A stretch of 64,000 nucleotides of DNA from Galaxea fascicularis (lineage: Eukaryota; Cnidaria; Anthozoa; Scleractinia; Euphylliidae), in contig OX419339.1 of assembly GCA_948470475.1 (NCBI GenBank), forward strand, positions 18,075,075 through 18,139,074, written 5' to 3'. The translations under genes and the position numbers were made by a program. Shown in pieces: positions 23,201 to 35,175 of the stretch. The notes below the pieces were generated by a model. That model had not been told where the DNA came from. It made no database searches and saw only the letters and a program-made list of their open reading frames with translations. Position 1 is the stretch's first letter. Each line of letters starts with the position of its first letter.

Positions 23201-25895
23201 AATAAGGTTAGAAGTTAATAAAAATAGTAAATCCCTCCCACCTGTTTCGAATTAGAACTCAAATATCTAAGATCTCTAACTAAGAATGTTAATAAATACT
23301 AGAGTTACAAAGTATAAAAGCTAATAAAACAATACAATCCTTATCTAAGTGTTACATAAAAAACAATCTTTACAGGAGAAAGACAGGTTTGGTGCAAGCA
23401 TAGAGACAACGAGGCTTTTCTTACATGTAGCTTAAAGCCCATACAAATGTGCATACATGTACATGTACATATTTCACTTCCATGGAGCAGTACTTCCAAT
23501 GGGGCCTGGCACCCACCCAAGCTCTGGCGGGTATTCTCTTGAAAGTCGGCAGGCATTTTACCGCATTCAAGTTGAAAATTCAGTTGAAATTCTCCTGGGC
23601 TTATCATATTACTCCGGCAGGTGCTGTTCTGAGGTAGTCACCTACTTCAAATTGTATTGAAAGCACTGCAAGGAGACACAGTAATTCCAAGTAGTTCAAG
23701 GTCATTCTCTTGTAAAAACAAATGCTGTGCAGTGTGATTAATCAGGTCAGCCCAAGCTATCTTTCTTTTCTTCAAAATTTGAGCCTCTACCAAGCTCCCT
23801 GTTGGTTGATCTAACTTGCACGTAGCCAGGAAATCTTTCCAAGTAAAATGTCGTGTTGTGGAAAACATATTTATGATATTGATGTTGCAGTTGTTTTTGT
23901 TGGTCCAAAACAAATCAAATCCCGAGAAACAAACAACTCAGGCAACCCATGCTACATACTAATCCATATTCGATCTGATAACTTGACTTTCTTGACAAGG
24001 TTTATACGAATCGAATTCATTTAAAGATACCAATGAAAATTAAGGTTATTAACATCGATAAAAAATGTCCAAGGAGGCAAAATATCAGCTAGACTTACCG
24101 TTCCACTGCTCACCGAGAGAGCTTACCCGTCTACACTCTTCTTTTTTCAAACAACAAAGAATCATGGTCGAGGAGAAAAGGAATGAAAACAATAACAACA
24201 ACAACAAAACATAACGAAAAATAGGTACCCAATGGGTACATGTGTCTGCTGCAATAGGCATTACAGTGACGGTTAGTACTAGTATTTCTATGAAATGCCC
24301 ATTGCGAACTAGGGAATGACTGTAAGGGCACTTTCTCAGCATAAGCTATGACATTAGTATGCTGAGACTTCCGTGGGAAGAGAATGTGTACACTTTTAAT
24401 AGCAGTGACTGCATTTTCATCTATTGTGAGGAAGCAAGAAATGCAACTTGCAGTTGAACCATGTACTTTACTGACTCTATGTAAGTATGTTTACAGTAAT
24501 AAAGAACTGTAACAGGCCGTTAACAACGGGTGTTACGGAAAGTAAGACCCCCGAAAACTAAGACCTAAGACCTAAGACCCCATCTTAGTTTTAAGTATGA
24601 AAACTAAGACCCCCTAAAAATTTTAACTGTCAAATTATGAGGTGCACAATAATTTCAAATGTTAACTTACTTCGCATTTGACCTTTCCCTTTGCAAGAGC
24701 GCGATTGAGAACTGTTTGTTGCAACTCGGTATGTTGTTTAACCATTCATGAGGATAAACCGTGGGAAAACCCTGCTAGTACGAGATTTCAAGGCTGGATA
24801 TTACTCGAGAAGGTTCCGGGATCACACAGAAGTCAAATTCACAACACACGTCCGTTCACTGTTTCCGCTGTTGACCGTAGGGTTTGCGTGACCAAATCAT
24901 TGCAGTATCAACTGAATAATCTGTTACCAAAATCTTCGCCGGGAAAACATCTAATTATGCTTAAACATCAGCATAAAGGGAGAGACATTCTGCACTCGAT
25001 TTAAACTCAGTAACTGCTGAAAATAGTGAGCAGTGCTTGTACATTGAATAGAGTCTTAGTTTTCGTAGTACGAAAAGTAAGATGGGGTCTTAGGTCTTTA
25101 TAGGTCCTAGGTCGTAGTTTTCGGGGGTCTCAGTTTTCGTAACACCCCGTTAACAACATAAGGGATTCGACAAATGTTGGACTAACGACGACATTTAGAT
25201 GGTTACAATATAAACGGTTGAAATAACAGTAACGCTAGTTAAAAAACACTACACAATTTCAGGGAAATCCCGCTTGCCTGGAAAGCACACAGCGTAATCG
25301 ATCGTGCGTGTCAGTTTCTCATATTCGATTGGTTCTGATCTGTTTTCTGTTCGGGAACCGAAATATATCCGAGAAACAATTGATTGGTATTACCGATTGT
25401 AAATACTTTATGTAAAGCATCACGAAGACGAAACCTCAATAAGACCTTATGAATAATCTCGAACACTTTGTGCTATATGAAGTAGTTATCGCCCGCTAAC
25501 AGCCTATCATTGTGTCTGTGCATTTTTATGCAGCAGACACAAAAATTAAACGGGATAAATTATTTTGTCACCAACTGAACTGTTGAATCAAAACAAATTA
25601 CAAGATCGTTTGAGGTACATGAGATTACAAATCACCTGACAGTGTAAGCTTTACAAAATAATAAAGCTTAAGCAGTGTAAAAACTTACTCGTTACCTCGG
25701 ATATCAGAAAACTAAACCAAATGCAACCCCAAATCACCTTGACATTTAAGCTTAACAATACAAGATTGTAGCTTTTTCGCATCCCAGTCACCAAATGAAA
25801 CCATCTTCTCACCTCCCATCAATCTGACTCTCTCCTGTATTAGTAGAAATAGCTGCACTTAGCGTATCCAACCTGGCGTTTTCCAAAAGCTTCAT
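20296..25895 (-). CDS. MAF1: MAF1, repressor of RNA polymerase III transcription
   Basis: Five minus-strand exons keep phase: 25813-25895, 22640-23101, 21848-21967, 20494-20580 and 20296-20320 (258 aa; human 256). The protein starts [12 protein letters not shown] and carries the conserved MAF1 blocks: [16 protein letters not shown]-like [50 protein letters not shown], and in exon 3 [20 protein letters not shown], with [18 protein letters not shown] following. MAF1 is phosphorylated under good growth and, when dephosphorylated, binds RNA polymerase III and blocks its recruitment. The acidic tail ([12 protein letters not shown]) is also typical. The last 9-codon exon (NSPILIS, stop) is chosen by its strong polypyrimidine acceptor and phase and is the least certain part. 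Intron 1 contains a hAT-like MITE. Confidence 0.93.
20658..20823. repeat. Dispersed repeat, copy 2 (copy 1 at 2959-3143)
   Basis: Second copy of the unclassified repeat near the R3H gene, here in MAF1 intron 3. The two copies are diverged but collinear. Confidence 0.65.
21292..21534 (-). other. Unassigned open segment inside MAF1 intron 3
   Basis: An 80-codon open frame in MAF1's own orientation reads like protein in its first 55 codons ([20 protein letters not shown], then [14 protein letters not shown]). It has no ATG, and an in-frame TAG lies upstream. It is not needed for a complete MAF1 and I do not recognise it. It could be an alternative exon, an exon of a nested gene, or chance. A GTACAT donor-like site follows SSS. 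Confidence 0.25.
24527..25148. mobile_element. hAT-like MITE with ~95-bp inverted ends, in MAF1 intron 1
   Basis: The left end CGGGTGTTACGGAAAGTAAG and the right end (reverse complement GGGGTGTTACGAAAACTGAG) begin long terminal inverted repeats made of iterated AAAACTAAGACC/CTAAGACC words. GTTAACAA flanks both ends (24519-24526, 25149-25156), an 8-bp duplication as in hAT. The middle is unrelated DNA with a 108-codon open frame (24678-25004, plus) lacking recognisable domains. Confidence 0.85.
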
Positions 25896-26045
25896 ATTTT
25901 GCACCTCTTTGTCAGTCCGATAGGAACGAGCGCTTAATCGTCTGCTGAACAAGCTCTCTTCGTGATCTTAAGCTTAACAATGTATCTGTTGCTTTCCCAA
26001 TCGCTTACTGCACGAACTAACAAACAAAATCTTGCTAAGTGAGCA

Positions 26046-26534
26046 ATGTCGGGGCTTTCTTCCACTTTGGGCGCCAAACTTTTCCACAAAGAAGTCGAGG
26101 AAAGGACTCCGCTCGCTCGGATGCATGAAGATTCAATCGCTGTGCTTCAAAACACAAAAAACTTTGTCCACAGTACAGTGAACCGATACCTAGTAACCAG
26201 GTTTATGGACAACTTTACTGACTCCCGAGACTGGATCGGTTTGAACAAAGCCAAAGACTATACTTATGTTCAACCAACAACAAAATGGCGCATATTTATG
26301 TTTCGCACTGATGTACACGAAAGAACACCGAAAGATGACGTCATCTCGTCACAGGTGTGTGCTCCCAAAAAACACGCGCGTTGTCAGCTATCTGTTTCAA
26401 GAAGTACCGACAACACAGAGAAACAACTCCTTATCCTCAAAACGATACATTCTGTTTCAACAAGTACCACAACACATAAGAATAAAGCCAAACATAGCCA
26501 AAACGAACAAAGCCAAAACTTATACTTATGTTGA
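26046..26534 (+). CDS. Hypothetical ORF divergent from MAF1
   Basis: The ATG at 26046 lies 150 bp from the MAF1 start and points the other way, so the two would share a promoter region. The first 52 codons (SSTLGAKLFHKEVEERTPLA onward) look protein-like. A weak donor (CAG/GTTTAT) follows codon 59, and the rest runs into the tandem duplication. No family is recognised. It could be the first exon of an unidentified gene or a chance frame. Confidence 0.25.
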   Translation: MSGLSSTLGAKLFHKEVEERTPLARMHEDSIAVLQNTKNFVHSTVNRYLVTRFMDNFTDSRDWIGLNKAKDYTYVQPTTKWRIFMFRTDVHERTPKDDVISSQVCAPKKHARCQLSVSRSTDNTEKQLLILKTIHSVSTSTTTHKNKAKHSQNEQSQNLYLC

Positions 26535-26700
26535 ACCAACAACAAAATGGCACATATTTATGTTTCACACTGATGTACACGAAAGACCGAAAGATGACGT
26601 CATCTCGTGCCCCCCCCCCAAAATACACGCGTTGTCAACTATCTGTTTCAAGAAGTACCACAACAAATAGGAATAAATCCTTATCCTCAAAACGATACAT
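26245..26700. repeat. Tandem duplication, ~260-bp period
   Basis: Positions 26245-26450 and 26506-26700 are clearly homologous (AACAACAAAATGGC, ATGTACACGAAAGA, CCTTATCCTCAAAACGATAC). A third partial unit (CTGTTTCAACAAGTACCACA) fills 26450-26500. Each main unit carries one TGACGTCA palindrome, at 26336-26343 and 26595-26602. Confidence 0.85.
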
Positions 26701-27120
26701 TAGCTCTTACGGCCGTTCTCCCCTCCCCACCCCCACCTTTTCTCTGGTCCCTTTCTCCACTAACCTGCTTGGCAGGCGCACAAAGGGGTTGCTCGTCTTT
26801 CTCCCTTTCGCTCTCCTTCTCCTTTTAACGCCTGCCACACAGGCCATTTATCTACAAAACAATCGCTGAGACGCCATGTATAATTTATATACATTATTAT
26901 TTATTGATATCGATAAACACGACAGCGAACGTTTCGTTCATAAGTCGAGATTTTCTCTTGAGCTGTTTGACATTTGCTTGTAATGAAGTTCTGCCGGAGG
27001 AATGCTTCGTCTTCTGGTGTTGCTTCATCCAAGATTTATATGTGGATGTGGAAATTGCTGCAAGAAGTAAGAAAAATATACATTTACTTCAGCGGTCAAC
27101 CATACAAAAAAAATGTAATA

Positions 27121-27204
27121 GGCCATTTTTCCGAGTTCATGTCTGCCTCCTCTTCAAAGCGAGTCTAAGTGCGAAGTTTTTATTATGAAAATTAGTTTTC
27201 ATTC

Positions 27205-27247
<43 letters not shown>

Positions 27248-27815
27248 TTTATTTAAGTCTCAAATCTTATAGCCGGGCACATGTGCCCTACTAATCAGGG
27301 AGACAAAAAGAAAGAAAACAAAAATACAATAAATCTAGTTTACAGTTCAATGCTAAGAAATATAAGTGTATGTACATATATATAGTTAAAAAGTTAGAAT
27401 CAGGTCAAGTATGTTAAGTCAAGTTTTCTAATTTTGTTCTTAAAAGCAATGACAGAAGGTTCCGATCTTATAACTAAGTTTGGACCACAAATGAGGCCCG
27501 AAGTATCTAAGGCTGTTCTTACCGTACTTCACTGTGTTAAAACTGTTTATTGAAAAATCAGTATTTCTGAGATTGTATTTGTGATTTGGACGAGTAAATA
27601 AGTCTATGACAGTTTTTGGTAGCAACTTATACATAAATATTGCAATGTTTTGTAATCTTCTGTTATCAAGGTGGTTAACTTAGCTCTCTTTAGTAGTTCC
27701 TCGTAAGGTGAATTGTAGTCACCGTATACAGCTCTCAATACTCTTTTGTAAAGTAGAACTAATTACCATCACAAAAACTTCGCACTTAGACTCGCTTTGA
27801 AGAGGAGGCAGACAT
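27121..27815. mobile_element. MITE split by a LINE fragment
   Basis: The left part 27121-27208 (GGCCATTTTTCCGAGTTCAT, TTCAAAGCGAGTCTAAGTGC) and the right part about 27758-27815 (ATTACCATCACAAAAACTTC, then the inverted GCACTTAGACTCGCTTTGAA) match the two halves of the intact copy at 54286-54450. The break coincides with the (TAA)n tail of a truncated LINE. The far right end, about 20 bp, is lost. Confidence 0.8.
27209..27757 (-). mobile_element. CR1/L2-like LINE 3' fragment
   Basis: The minus-strand frame at 27634-27440 reads HKYNLRNTDFSINSF and TVKYGKNSLRYFGPHLWSKL, the usual C-terminal block of these reverse transcriptases. A (TAA)n array at 27209-27246, which is (TTA)n on the element strand, is the 3' tail. 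The element is heavily 5'-truncated. Confidence 0.75.
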
Positions 27816-28515
27816 TAACTTTGTGATTGCACCGTATTATCGTAAATTAATATTTTGCCGGCACGCATCAGAGGTCTGGGGAGGGTGTTAGCGCGCAGTG
27901 AGTTATGGGATTTGAGTTTGTAATTCGCGGTCGTTAGGAAAGTGAGACATTCTACGATCAGCCTTCACCGTGTTAGATTGCTTTTCTCTTTCACTTGAGT
28001 GTTTATTGATGTTTATAGTTTAGGCACTAGCATACCCTAAAACCCCAAGGGTTGCACAACTGCTTTGGTCGGGGGTACACGTTCCTCGTGTTTTTTCCAC
28101 CTGCTGGTTTTTGGGGTTTTCGTGTCCGGCTTTGGTGCTTCTGTTTTTTCGTTTATATATAATACTTCATATTTGTACATCTCTGCATATATGTCAAATA
28201 AACGGCACGGTGGCTTGACTGGCCCACTCGCCCATATATGAACATTGTGGTGTGCGACCGGTTGAGTAGTGGAGGCAAAGTCACCTAATTCCCATTCCAC
28301 AGTATCCGCAGATTTCAAATGTAAGGATCAGTGGCAGGGAACATAAAACTGCTGACTTCAAAAATAATTTTACAAGATTCTCGAATTAGTAAACATGTAT
28401 GTAGTTTTTAGAGACATTTGACACTTTTGATACACATGTATATTTTTTACTATATCAACCGAACCACTGATATGCATGTAGTTGGTTAAGCATCACTCGG
28501 AAAGTGATTCCAATA

Positions 28516-28697
28516 GGACATTTGCACGATGACGTCATTTGACTACAACTACCAGAATCCTTCAGGTTTTGCTTTTCTCGTGCTAATGAGTGCTATTGTT
28601 ATTTTTACCCCGTTGGGATTACAAAATTTGAATTTGAAAGGAAAAACAAACTGAATTCTGGTAGTTGTAGTCAGATGGCGTCATCGTGCAAATGTCC
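28516..28697. mobile_element. MITE with ~45-bp inverted ends and TA flanks
   Basis: GGACATTTGCACGATGACGT on the left is inverted on the right with one or two changes, and the pairing continues through GACTACAACTACCAGAAT. TA flanks both ends (28514-28515, 28698-28699), suggesting a Tc1/mariner-type source. The left arm contains a TGACGTCA palindrome. Confidence 0.8.
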
Positions 28698-28782
28698 TAT
28701 TATGGCGCAGTTGTACGCAGTAAGCCAAACTGTTATAGAAGCTACTGGTTGTCTCGTTGTCTCTCCAAGTAGAGTTATCTTA

Positions 28783-28802
28783 TTCTTATTTTATTATTAT
28801 TA

Positions 28803-28856
<54 letters not shown>
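28783..28856. repeat. (ATT)n microsatellite
   Basis: A nearly pure trinucleotide run about 70 bp long. Confidence 0.95.
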
Positions 28857-28920
28857 GTTTCTTAAGAGTAATTATAAGTTCTGAAGAAGCTGAATCTATT
28901 TGAGAACTGGAGTTATTGAA

Positions 28921-29046
28921 ATGAAGAGTGATCCTCGCAATTGTCAACGCAATTTATGTAATTGCGTTAAAAAGTCTGAAAAATGTATCCCAGCGCATTT
29001 ATGCAATTGTATAAATCCCCCGACAACCGCGAGGATCATTCTTCAC
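28921..29046. repeat. Foldback repeat related to the SINE tail
   Basis: ATGAAGAGTGATCCTCGCAA at 28921 is inverted at 29022-29046. The GCAATTTATGTAATTGCGTT word inside resembles the tail of the SINE at 35035-35175. Confidence 0.6.
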
Positions 29047-29428
29047 TCCTTCATTTCTGATTTCGGTAGTTCTTATATCGTTTATATCATATACATAATT
29101 TATAACTGAAGTCATTCTCTTCTGGTTCAATTTGTAGCCATGAGTTTTTTTTAGCGTTTAACAGGCCAATTTAACAACCTTACGAAAAAGCTAGCGTGAG
29201 TAGCATCATTACAATAAATCGAAGATGGCTCTCCAGTTTAAAGGCAAGAAAGGTAAAAAACCCATTTATTTATACACGGTTACAGAGTTAATGCTGCAAG
29301 CTTATAGGACCGTGTGGGAGAAAAGTTGTTTTAGTGGGGAGAGACGGGAAAACCGGAGTACTCGGAGAAAAACCTCTCTGAGCAACCAAGAGAACCAACA
29401 AGCTCAGCCACGTGAGACTGAGTTTAAC

Positions 29429-32400
29429 TCACTTCATAAACTCCGGTGATCGAGCAATAACATTTTCAAATTCTGCAAAAGATAAAAAGCCGTCTTCATC
29501 CAGGTCAGCTTCCTCCAACAACTTACAAACAAAAAAAAATCTCATTAGCTCACTTTCCGCTGTAATCTGCATCACAACTGTTCAACGTTTACTTATTCAT
29601 TCATCCATCCATTCATTCATCAAAACTTGCAGAAGCACTAGGTTTTTCGCAACACTCACTAGTTTTCCTGTTAGCTTTCAGTGTCCAAACATGATTAAAA
29701 GGTCTGCTTTCGTTCGTTTTCCACCCTCCACCCGTAAGTGACAAGTTGAACGTTTTCGTGTTTCAGTGAGGATAGAGCAAGTCGAATAGGATAACGAAAA
29801 ATCCCGCTTTTTAATTAAAATGAAGTTACTTAAAGCGGGTCCTGGTTTTTTGTTGTAACATTTTTTCTGGAGTTCCTAGATCAGGTTTTTCATTCAGTAT
29901 TTATATGGTTTGCGATACAAGTTGCTTGGATTATAACTTGGTTAATTAATCTGTAGTATATAATGATTTTTTACTTCTTGTGTATCAAACTACGACAATA
30001 GTGCACAACAATACTGAAATCTGGATCTGATCTGAATCTCATATCAAACAAAGTAATTACCTTGTCAGTAACAAAGTCCATTTCCTCCTCCGTAAGCTCG
30101 TTGGTTGTGATGGCTCCCATAGTCAGTTTCAGATCATCCTTGCCGAGATACTCATCGCCATCAAAATCTTGATACAGACGGGAAAAGCGGAAGAATGACA
30201 GCAATAAGAATTGTCACATGCAACCAACATCCCACTTTGATCCAGTTGAAAAATGGGTATGATGTAAAATAAATAAAATGTAAATGTAATTTAATTTGTT
30301 TACCCACAGAACACCAAAGAGCTCAAAAGAACTCGTGCAAAGGTTTCCGTGCGTTCCAAATCGAATCAGAATTTAAAAATGAAATTTGAATTTGAAGTTT
30401 TGGAAATGATTATAAGATCATATTCGGATTGTCTGTTTTCTTTATTGTCGAGTAGTGTAGTGTAGCTTTTTGGGAGAAAAAAAAAAGATGAGTAAAAGCT
30501 GGAAGAAAGATTTTCACTAAGACAGGCAAAATATAGTATATAATGTCCAAAAAGCCTTACCAAATATCTTGAATGCATACTTTGCTTTCAGTTCCCTTGG
30601 AGCCTGTATCAAGATTCAGAAAGCTAGACTTAGGACTCTGACTTTTAAGTCTAAGAATCAGTCCGTTCTTTAACTGACACCCCAGGCGCGGATCCAGGGG
30701 AGGTGAAATGGGTGAATTTTCACCCCCCCCCCCCCTTTTTTTTTTTTTTCTGAGTCCCCTTCTTTCCTTTTTTTTCTTATCCCTCAACCGGCAACCAGGC
30801 TTTGGTTCTATTACATTATTACAAAAATTCACCCCACTAGGCGGCAAATTGAGCTTCTAAAGGCCCTAGCAAACGGCTTCAACATTTGCTTCAACATCCT
30901 TTCGAGTTTTCAAGTTTGAATTTCAGTTTTAGTAAGTGTCGTGAAACCAAACTCAGAGTCAGATTTACTCTTTGCAATGCTCCAATCAGAGTTGAAGCAC
31001 TGAAATACATTCAGAATACAGTCAGAGTTTAGCACGGGAAATTCTTGATTGGTTTGGGCTTTTGCAGTGTCGCTGGTTGGAAAAGAAGCCCGAGTTTAGC
31101 TAACCAATCACAGAATGTCTCAATGCAAACAAATAAAGTCAGTGCAAATTACTATCCACACCGAGTCAAAATCAATCTATCTCGGCGTATTTAAACGACG
31201 AATCAACAGCTCAAGTCAACTCTGTAATGTGTAGTTATGCACTCCAGTTCTCACAATTGCACCGCCCAATCAGCAGTCTCTTGAATGTTCTGCCATGCTC
31301 AACGCACCCCGCTTTGTCCTTGCCTCATCCCACCCACACCATTTGTGGACAAATCGCTTTTCAACTTAACACTTACAGATTCACTAAGGACGGACATCAT
31401 GTTTAGGAAGTCGTCAAATGTTAAACCACCGTCTCCATCGGGTGAAAATGTCTCACAAATTCTTCGTCTGAAGGGATTCTCCTGCATGAAGTATGGACCG
31501 AAAACAAACTTAAGTGATATTTTTTGAGCTAGTGAACTTTATTTTAAGGAGCCGAGTCCCATAACAGCACCAGGAGCAATTAAGAACAAGAGATTGCTTC
31601 TCATCCTTTCCTTGATCGGACTTCGCACTTTCTTGTCCTCGTTGTGACCTTTACTCGAAAAGCGACCTTACCCTTACACGTGTCGCTGGACGAATAAATT
31701 AAACGTACGTGATCTGGCATCACGAGGGAGGGACTCGCGAAACCTTGCCATAGATTTCTTAAAAACAATGATTGAGAGTACAGTCCCTCTAGTAGTCTAG
31801 GTTTTAAGAGCTCGTAAATTAATAACTATTTATTTATTTATTTATTTATATATTAAATTATTTGTTTTTTTTTTGTTTTGTTTTTTCAAGAAGCAGCAGC
31901 TATTATACGAGCTAGAAGTTGTTTCCGAGATAGTGTTTTCTTCTTCACAAAAAAGGTATAACCTCAGAGTATTCTGGGTCCATTTGGTACCATTTCGTCA
32001 TCTGCGACTCATATGCCGGCTCATTATTCCATCATCGGTAAAGCTCGGTTTATTAGACCTTATTTCTGTCGTGATTCTCTACGCTTTGCATTATTTTTGT
32101 TTGCTTAATCGTTTGTTTAATTTAAAACCCTGCCAACTCTTACAATTGCTTACTTTTAGTTCTGGAAGTTGTTGAAGAAATTTATATTTCAGCTTTGGTT
32201 GGACTTCGAGTTCCGTGAAGTCTTCCGGAATAAGTTCTGTATTCAGCTCCCTGTATCTCTTGTGAATCCTGCGAGGAAAATAAAGACATTCGGCCGCCTT
32301 CCTTATAAAGAATATGTGTATGCATTCATACCCACCTACCCAACCCATCCAGGAATATGAACGACATGATGCAGAGCTGATGACATGTTTTCTTGTGATC

Positions 32401-33064
32401 TTCCGTTAAATTGACTTTTCACCTCTCGAGTTTGCTAGCTAATGACGGTTCAATTTGACCTGTCCATTATCTAGTTTTCTTAATAGGAGATGGAACCTCT
32501 TCACTGCTGTTCACTTTTCATTGGCCAGTTATCGGTGGTCAGTTGGAATAAGTTGCAAAAGGCGTAATCTGCGGATTTTCAACATGCAGTATCACTCTTC
32601 ATTTTCAAGAACGTCGCTACAATTCATTTTTCTGTTTTCACGTTTCTCATTGTTTTCTGTTTTCAGTCTTGGTCCTTAATCCCTTCAATTCATGCCTTCA
32701 AACAGTCTGCAGAGTATGGCAAGGGCACTGAGGGCACGCACGAGTCAAACCTGTCTGCAGCGAGCTCTGATTTCACTAAAAACCAGGCATAGTGCAGTGT
32801 CATCGAAACAAACGTAAACCGTCCGTTGATTAGAAAAAATTTACTGTTATTCAATTCTTACCTACCTCAAAATGTCAGCGCGATTAAAGTAAGTACAGTC
32901 CTTTTTTAGACAAAAAAGAAAGACAGAGAGAGGAGTAAACATCAAATCAGCCATCATAACAACTTAAAAACGTATTATTATACCGAGAAAAGTGTACAAA
33001 TTAAAATGTTTACCTGATAATCCTCAAGCTGGTTTTCCGTAAAAGCGGCTTGCTTATTCCCCAT
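29429..33064 (-). CDS. CIB2-like: Calcium and integrin-binding protein, CIB2/CIB3-like
   Basis: Seven minus-strand exons join in phase: 33014-33064, 32866-32900, 32154-32268, 31377-31481, 30561-30603, 30061-30167, 29429-29521 (182 aa; human CIB2 is 187). It begins MGNKQAAFTENQLEDYQ, with an N-terminal MG for myristoylation as in CIB proteins. ENPFRRRICETFSPDGDGG opens the degenerate second EF-hand. The third EF-hand is DFDGDEYLGKDD, with Asp at loop position 12 as in the family, and the fourth is DLDEDGFLSFAE. CIB proteins are EF-hand Ca2+/Mg2+ sensors; CIB2/3 associate with integrins and with TMC channels in mechanosensory cells. The last exon ends FMK-TGA, but AA/GTGAGT there is also a strong donor, so a tiny extra exon like human CIB2's may exist outside my model. 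Confidence 0.9.
31828..31858. repeat. (TTTA)n microsatellite
   Basis: Tandem TTTA units in CIB intron 3. Confidence 0.85.
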
Positions 33065-35034
33065 TCTGAATACAACTTAACTAAGCAACGAGCATGAGAG
33101 TTTCCTGTCTCGCTAGCAAGTTCGTCAAGAATTCTTTTTTGGCAGAACATTTATGTGTTTTGCTTCATAAAGTGGATGGCATTGATTTAGTTTTTATGAT
33201 TACACCTGTTTGCTTCCATTTAAAATTCGAAGCAAAACAATCTGCTTATTGGCTCTCCACTTAAAAAGGACACGTTGTTTCCATATTGTTTTTCTCAAAC
33301 AGTTAATTCTTGATTTGAATTCCTTTTATGTTTCCAGCTCATAACGAGTGCTGATTTCACAGGCTCCCGCTGTTTGAGACCTCATTTATTAATAATTAAT
33401 AACGTCTCGAATCATTACTCAAATCGTATATTGCAAGAAACAGAATGAGACGAGAAATAATAATTTGCTCGTTGCAGCGACGGTGGTACCGCTGCGAAAA
33501 GAAAATTGCATGACTGATATGCCATGGGTTGAATGTGTTGAATGGTACAGTAGTCTGATGGTAACGTATGTCACGCGATTCGAACAACGGCAGTGAAAAA
33601 AGTTGTGCTCTGTATTGTATTGATGATGTTTTCTCTTCTTCTATGTAAATAAAACGCATCCTGCCATACGTTTGCATTTGATAATCCTCTCCCATCACAG
33701 TTAGAAATTTTAAGAGTGCCAGAACCCTGGAGACACCGGGGGGGGGGGGGAGGGGGCGGGGAGGGGAGGAAATACCAGTTTGTTACGTCACGTGAGCTGT
33801 TCAGTTCTCGGAATTTTACTTGTTGGTTGTAGGTGTTTTCGAGTCAGGTCCAGTTGTTTAAAGACAGGATACCAGTACACGAAAGAAAAGGTAACAGGGT
33901 CTAGACGTGTGTTTAAATTTAAAACCGGACCACGACCTTAAGTTTTTGTAGTTGCAAGCTGTACTAGCCGGCATTGTAACGTAAACGAACAGGTAATCAT
34001 TCTAATCAACTTTTAATTTTTGCTTGAATTCTAATTTCTTGCTTTCGAAAGCCTATTACTTAAAGCCATGGTTTGAAGTTAAAAACACTAACTGCTTATT
34101 ACTCCAATCAGATGGTATCCGGGCACTTATCATGGATATACGTTTGTGCCTAATGAAGTTGCGTGTAGGAACAGTAGGGCTGCTTCAGTCCAATAAGGAA
34201 TTTCAGGAATTTAGGCCCCTTCATCCTGTTAAGGATTGTCCTAAAATCGTACTGGTGGTTTCAATGACTGATTGACTGTATGCGGTAGTCTTATTTTGCA
34301 TACCTTTGGAAACAAAGATGTTGTGGCTGTCCTCAGCCAAATTCTCCTGTGGGAATGCAAATGACTGAATGCATGGTTCCATCAATGATATGCCTTAACA
34401 GCTGGAGGTGAAGGTTGGGTTGATGTTGAAGTTTGCCTCTTGGTTTCTTTTCCATGACATGGGTTCAGTTCTTAAGTATGTGCTGAAAAAGGTTCAAAGA
34501 GGCCATCCAAGGGGTGGTCAGGTGTTGCTTTCTCACTTGCTTATGACTCTGTTGCCTGTTTGGTTAGGGACAAATGTCGCTGTTGCCAAAAAAAAAAAAA
34601 CAACAAAGAGGAATCTGTATATGTCAATGTTGCAGAGTATGAGTGACCTCTTAAATAACTCTAAGATAATGTTAAGTTGTTACTCAAGGCAGATCTGATT
34701 TATTTTCTCACAGCATAACAAAAGGATAGTAGTTCTTTGTGATCACTTCCTTCCCCAAAAGATGAGTGTTTACTGTGAAAATCCAAGACCCATGAACACT
34801 AGAAATATTTAAGAAAATGTTATTGTGTTTCAAGTAAAAAGGCAATCCCTCACAAGGAAACAGAACTGCAAATCTGATTGGTTGCTGCACAATGGGAAAT
34901 GCCAATATCAAGTCAAAGTGGTCACTAGAAATAAGTTGTAAGGGAGGCTGGTATTAAAGAGGTCAGTTTTGCCACTACTGAGAAGACATTCCCAAGGTGA
35001 CTTTGTTTCTAAGTCATTAAATCAAATGAAGATT

Positions 35035-35175
35035 TATCCTTGCTGTTGTGAATGCAATTTATGCAATTGCGTAAAGAAGCCTGAAAAAAATTCAGGACTT
35101 CAACAGGGTTTCAACCTGTGACCTCACGATACTGGGTACAATGCTCTAACCAGCTGAGCTATGAAGCCACTGATG
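35035..35175 (-). mobile_element. tRNA-derived SINE
   Basis: On the minus strand, GGCTTCATAGCTCAGCTGGT supplies an RNA polymerase III box A (TAGCTCAGCTGG) and ACAGGTTGAAACCCTGT supplies box B, within a 76-nt tRNA-like head (35095-35170). A non-tRNA tail follows (GAATTTTTTTCAGGCTTC, GCAATTGCATAAATTGC). Related tail pieces occur at 6837-6905 and 28921-29046, so this is a family rather than a functional tRNA gene. Confidence 0.75.

Noticed and set aside
27209..27246. Trinucleotide array considered as an independent microsatellite or CRISPR-like repeat
   Set aside because: It is the 3' tail of the truncated LINE; there are no spacers, and nothing else in the window suggests CRISPR or other prokaryotic systems.
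30670..30730. CAGGCGCGGATCC, resembling a hAT end
   Set aside because: No matching inverted end or target duplication was found nearby.
35095..35170. Possible tRNA gene on the minus strand
   Set aside because: Boxes A and B are present, but the head is followed by a SINE tail seen elsewhere in the window and the anticodon arm does not fold cleanly.
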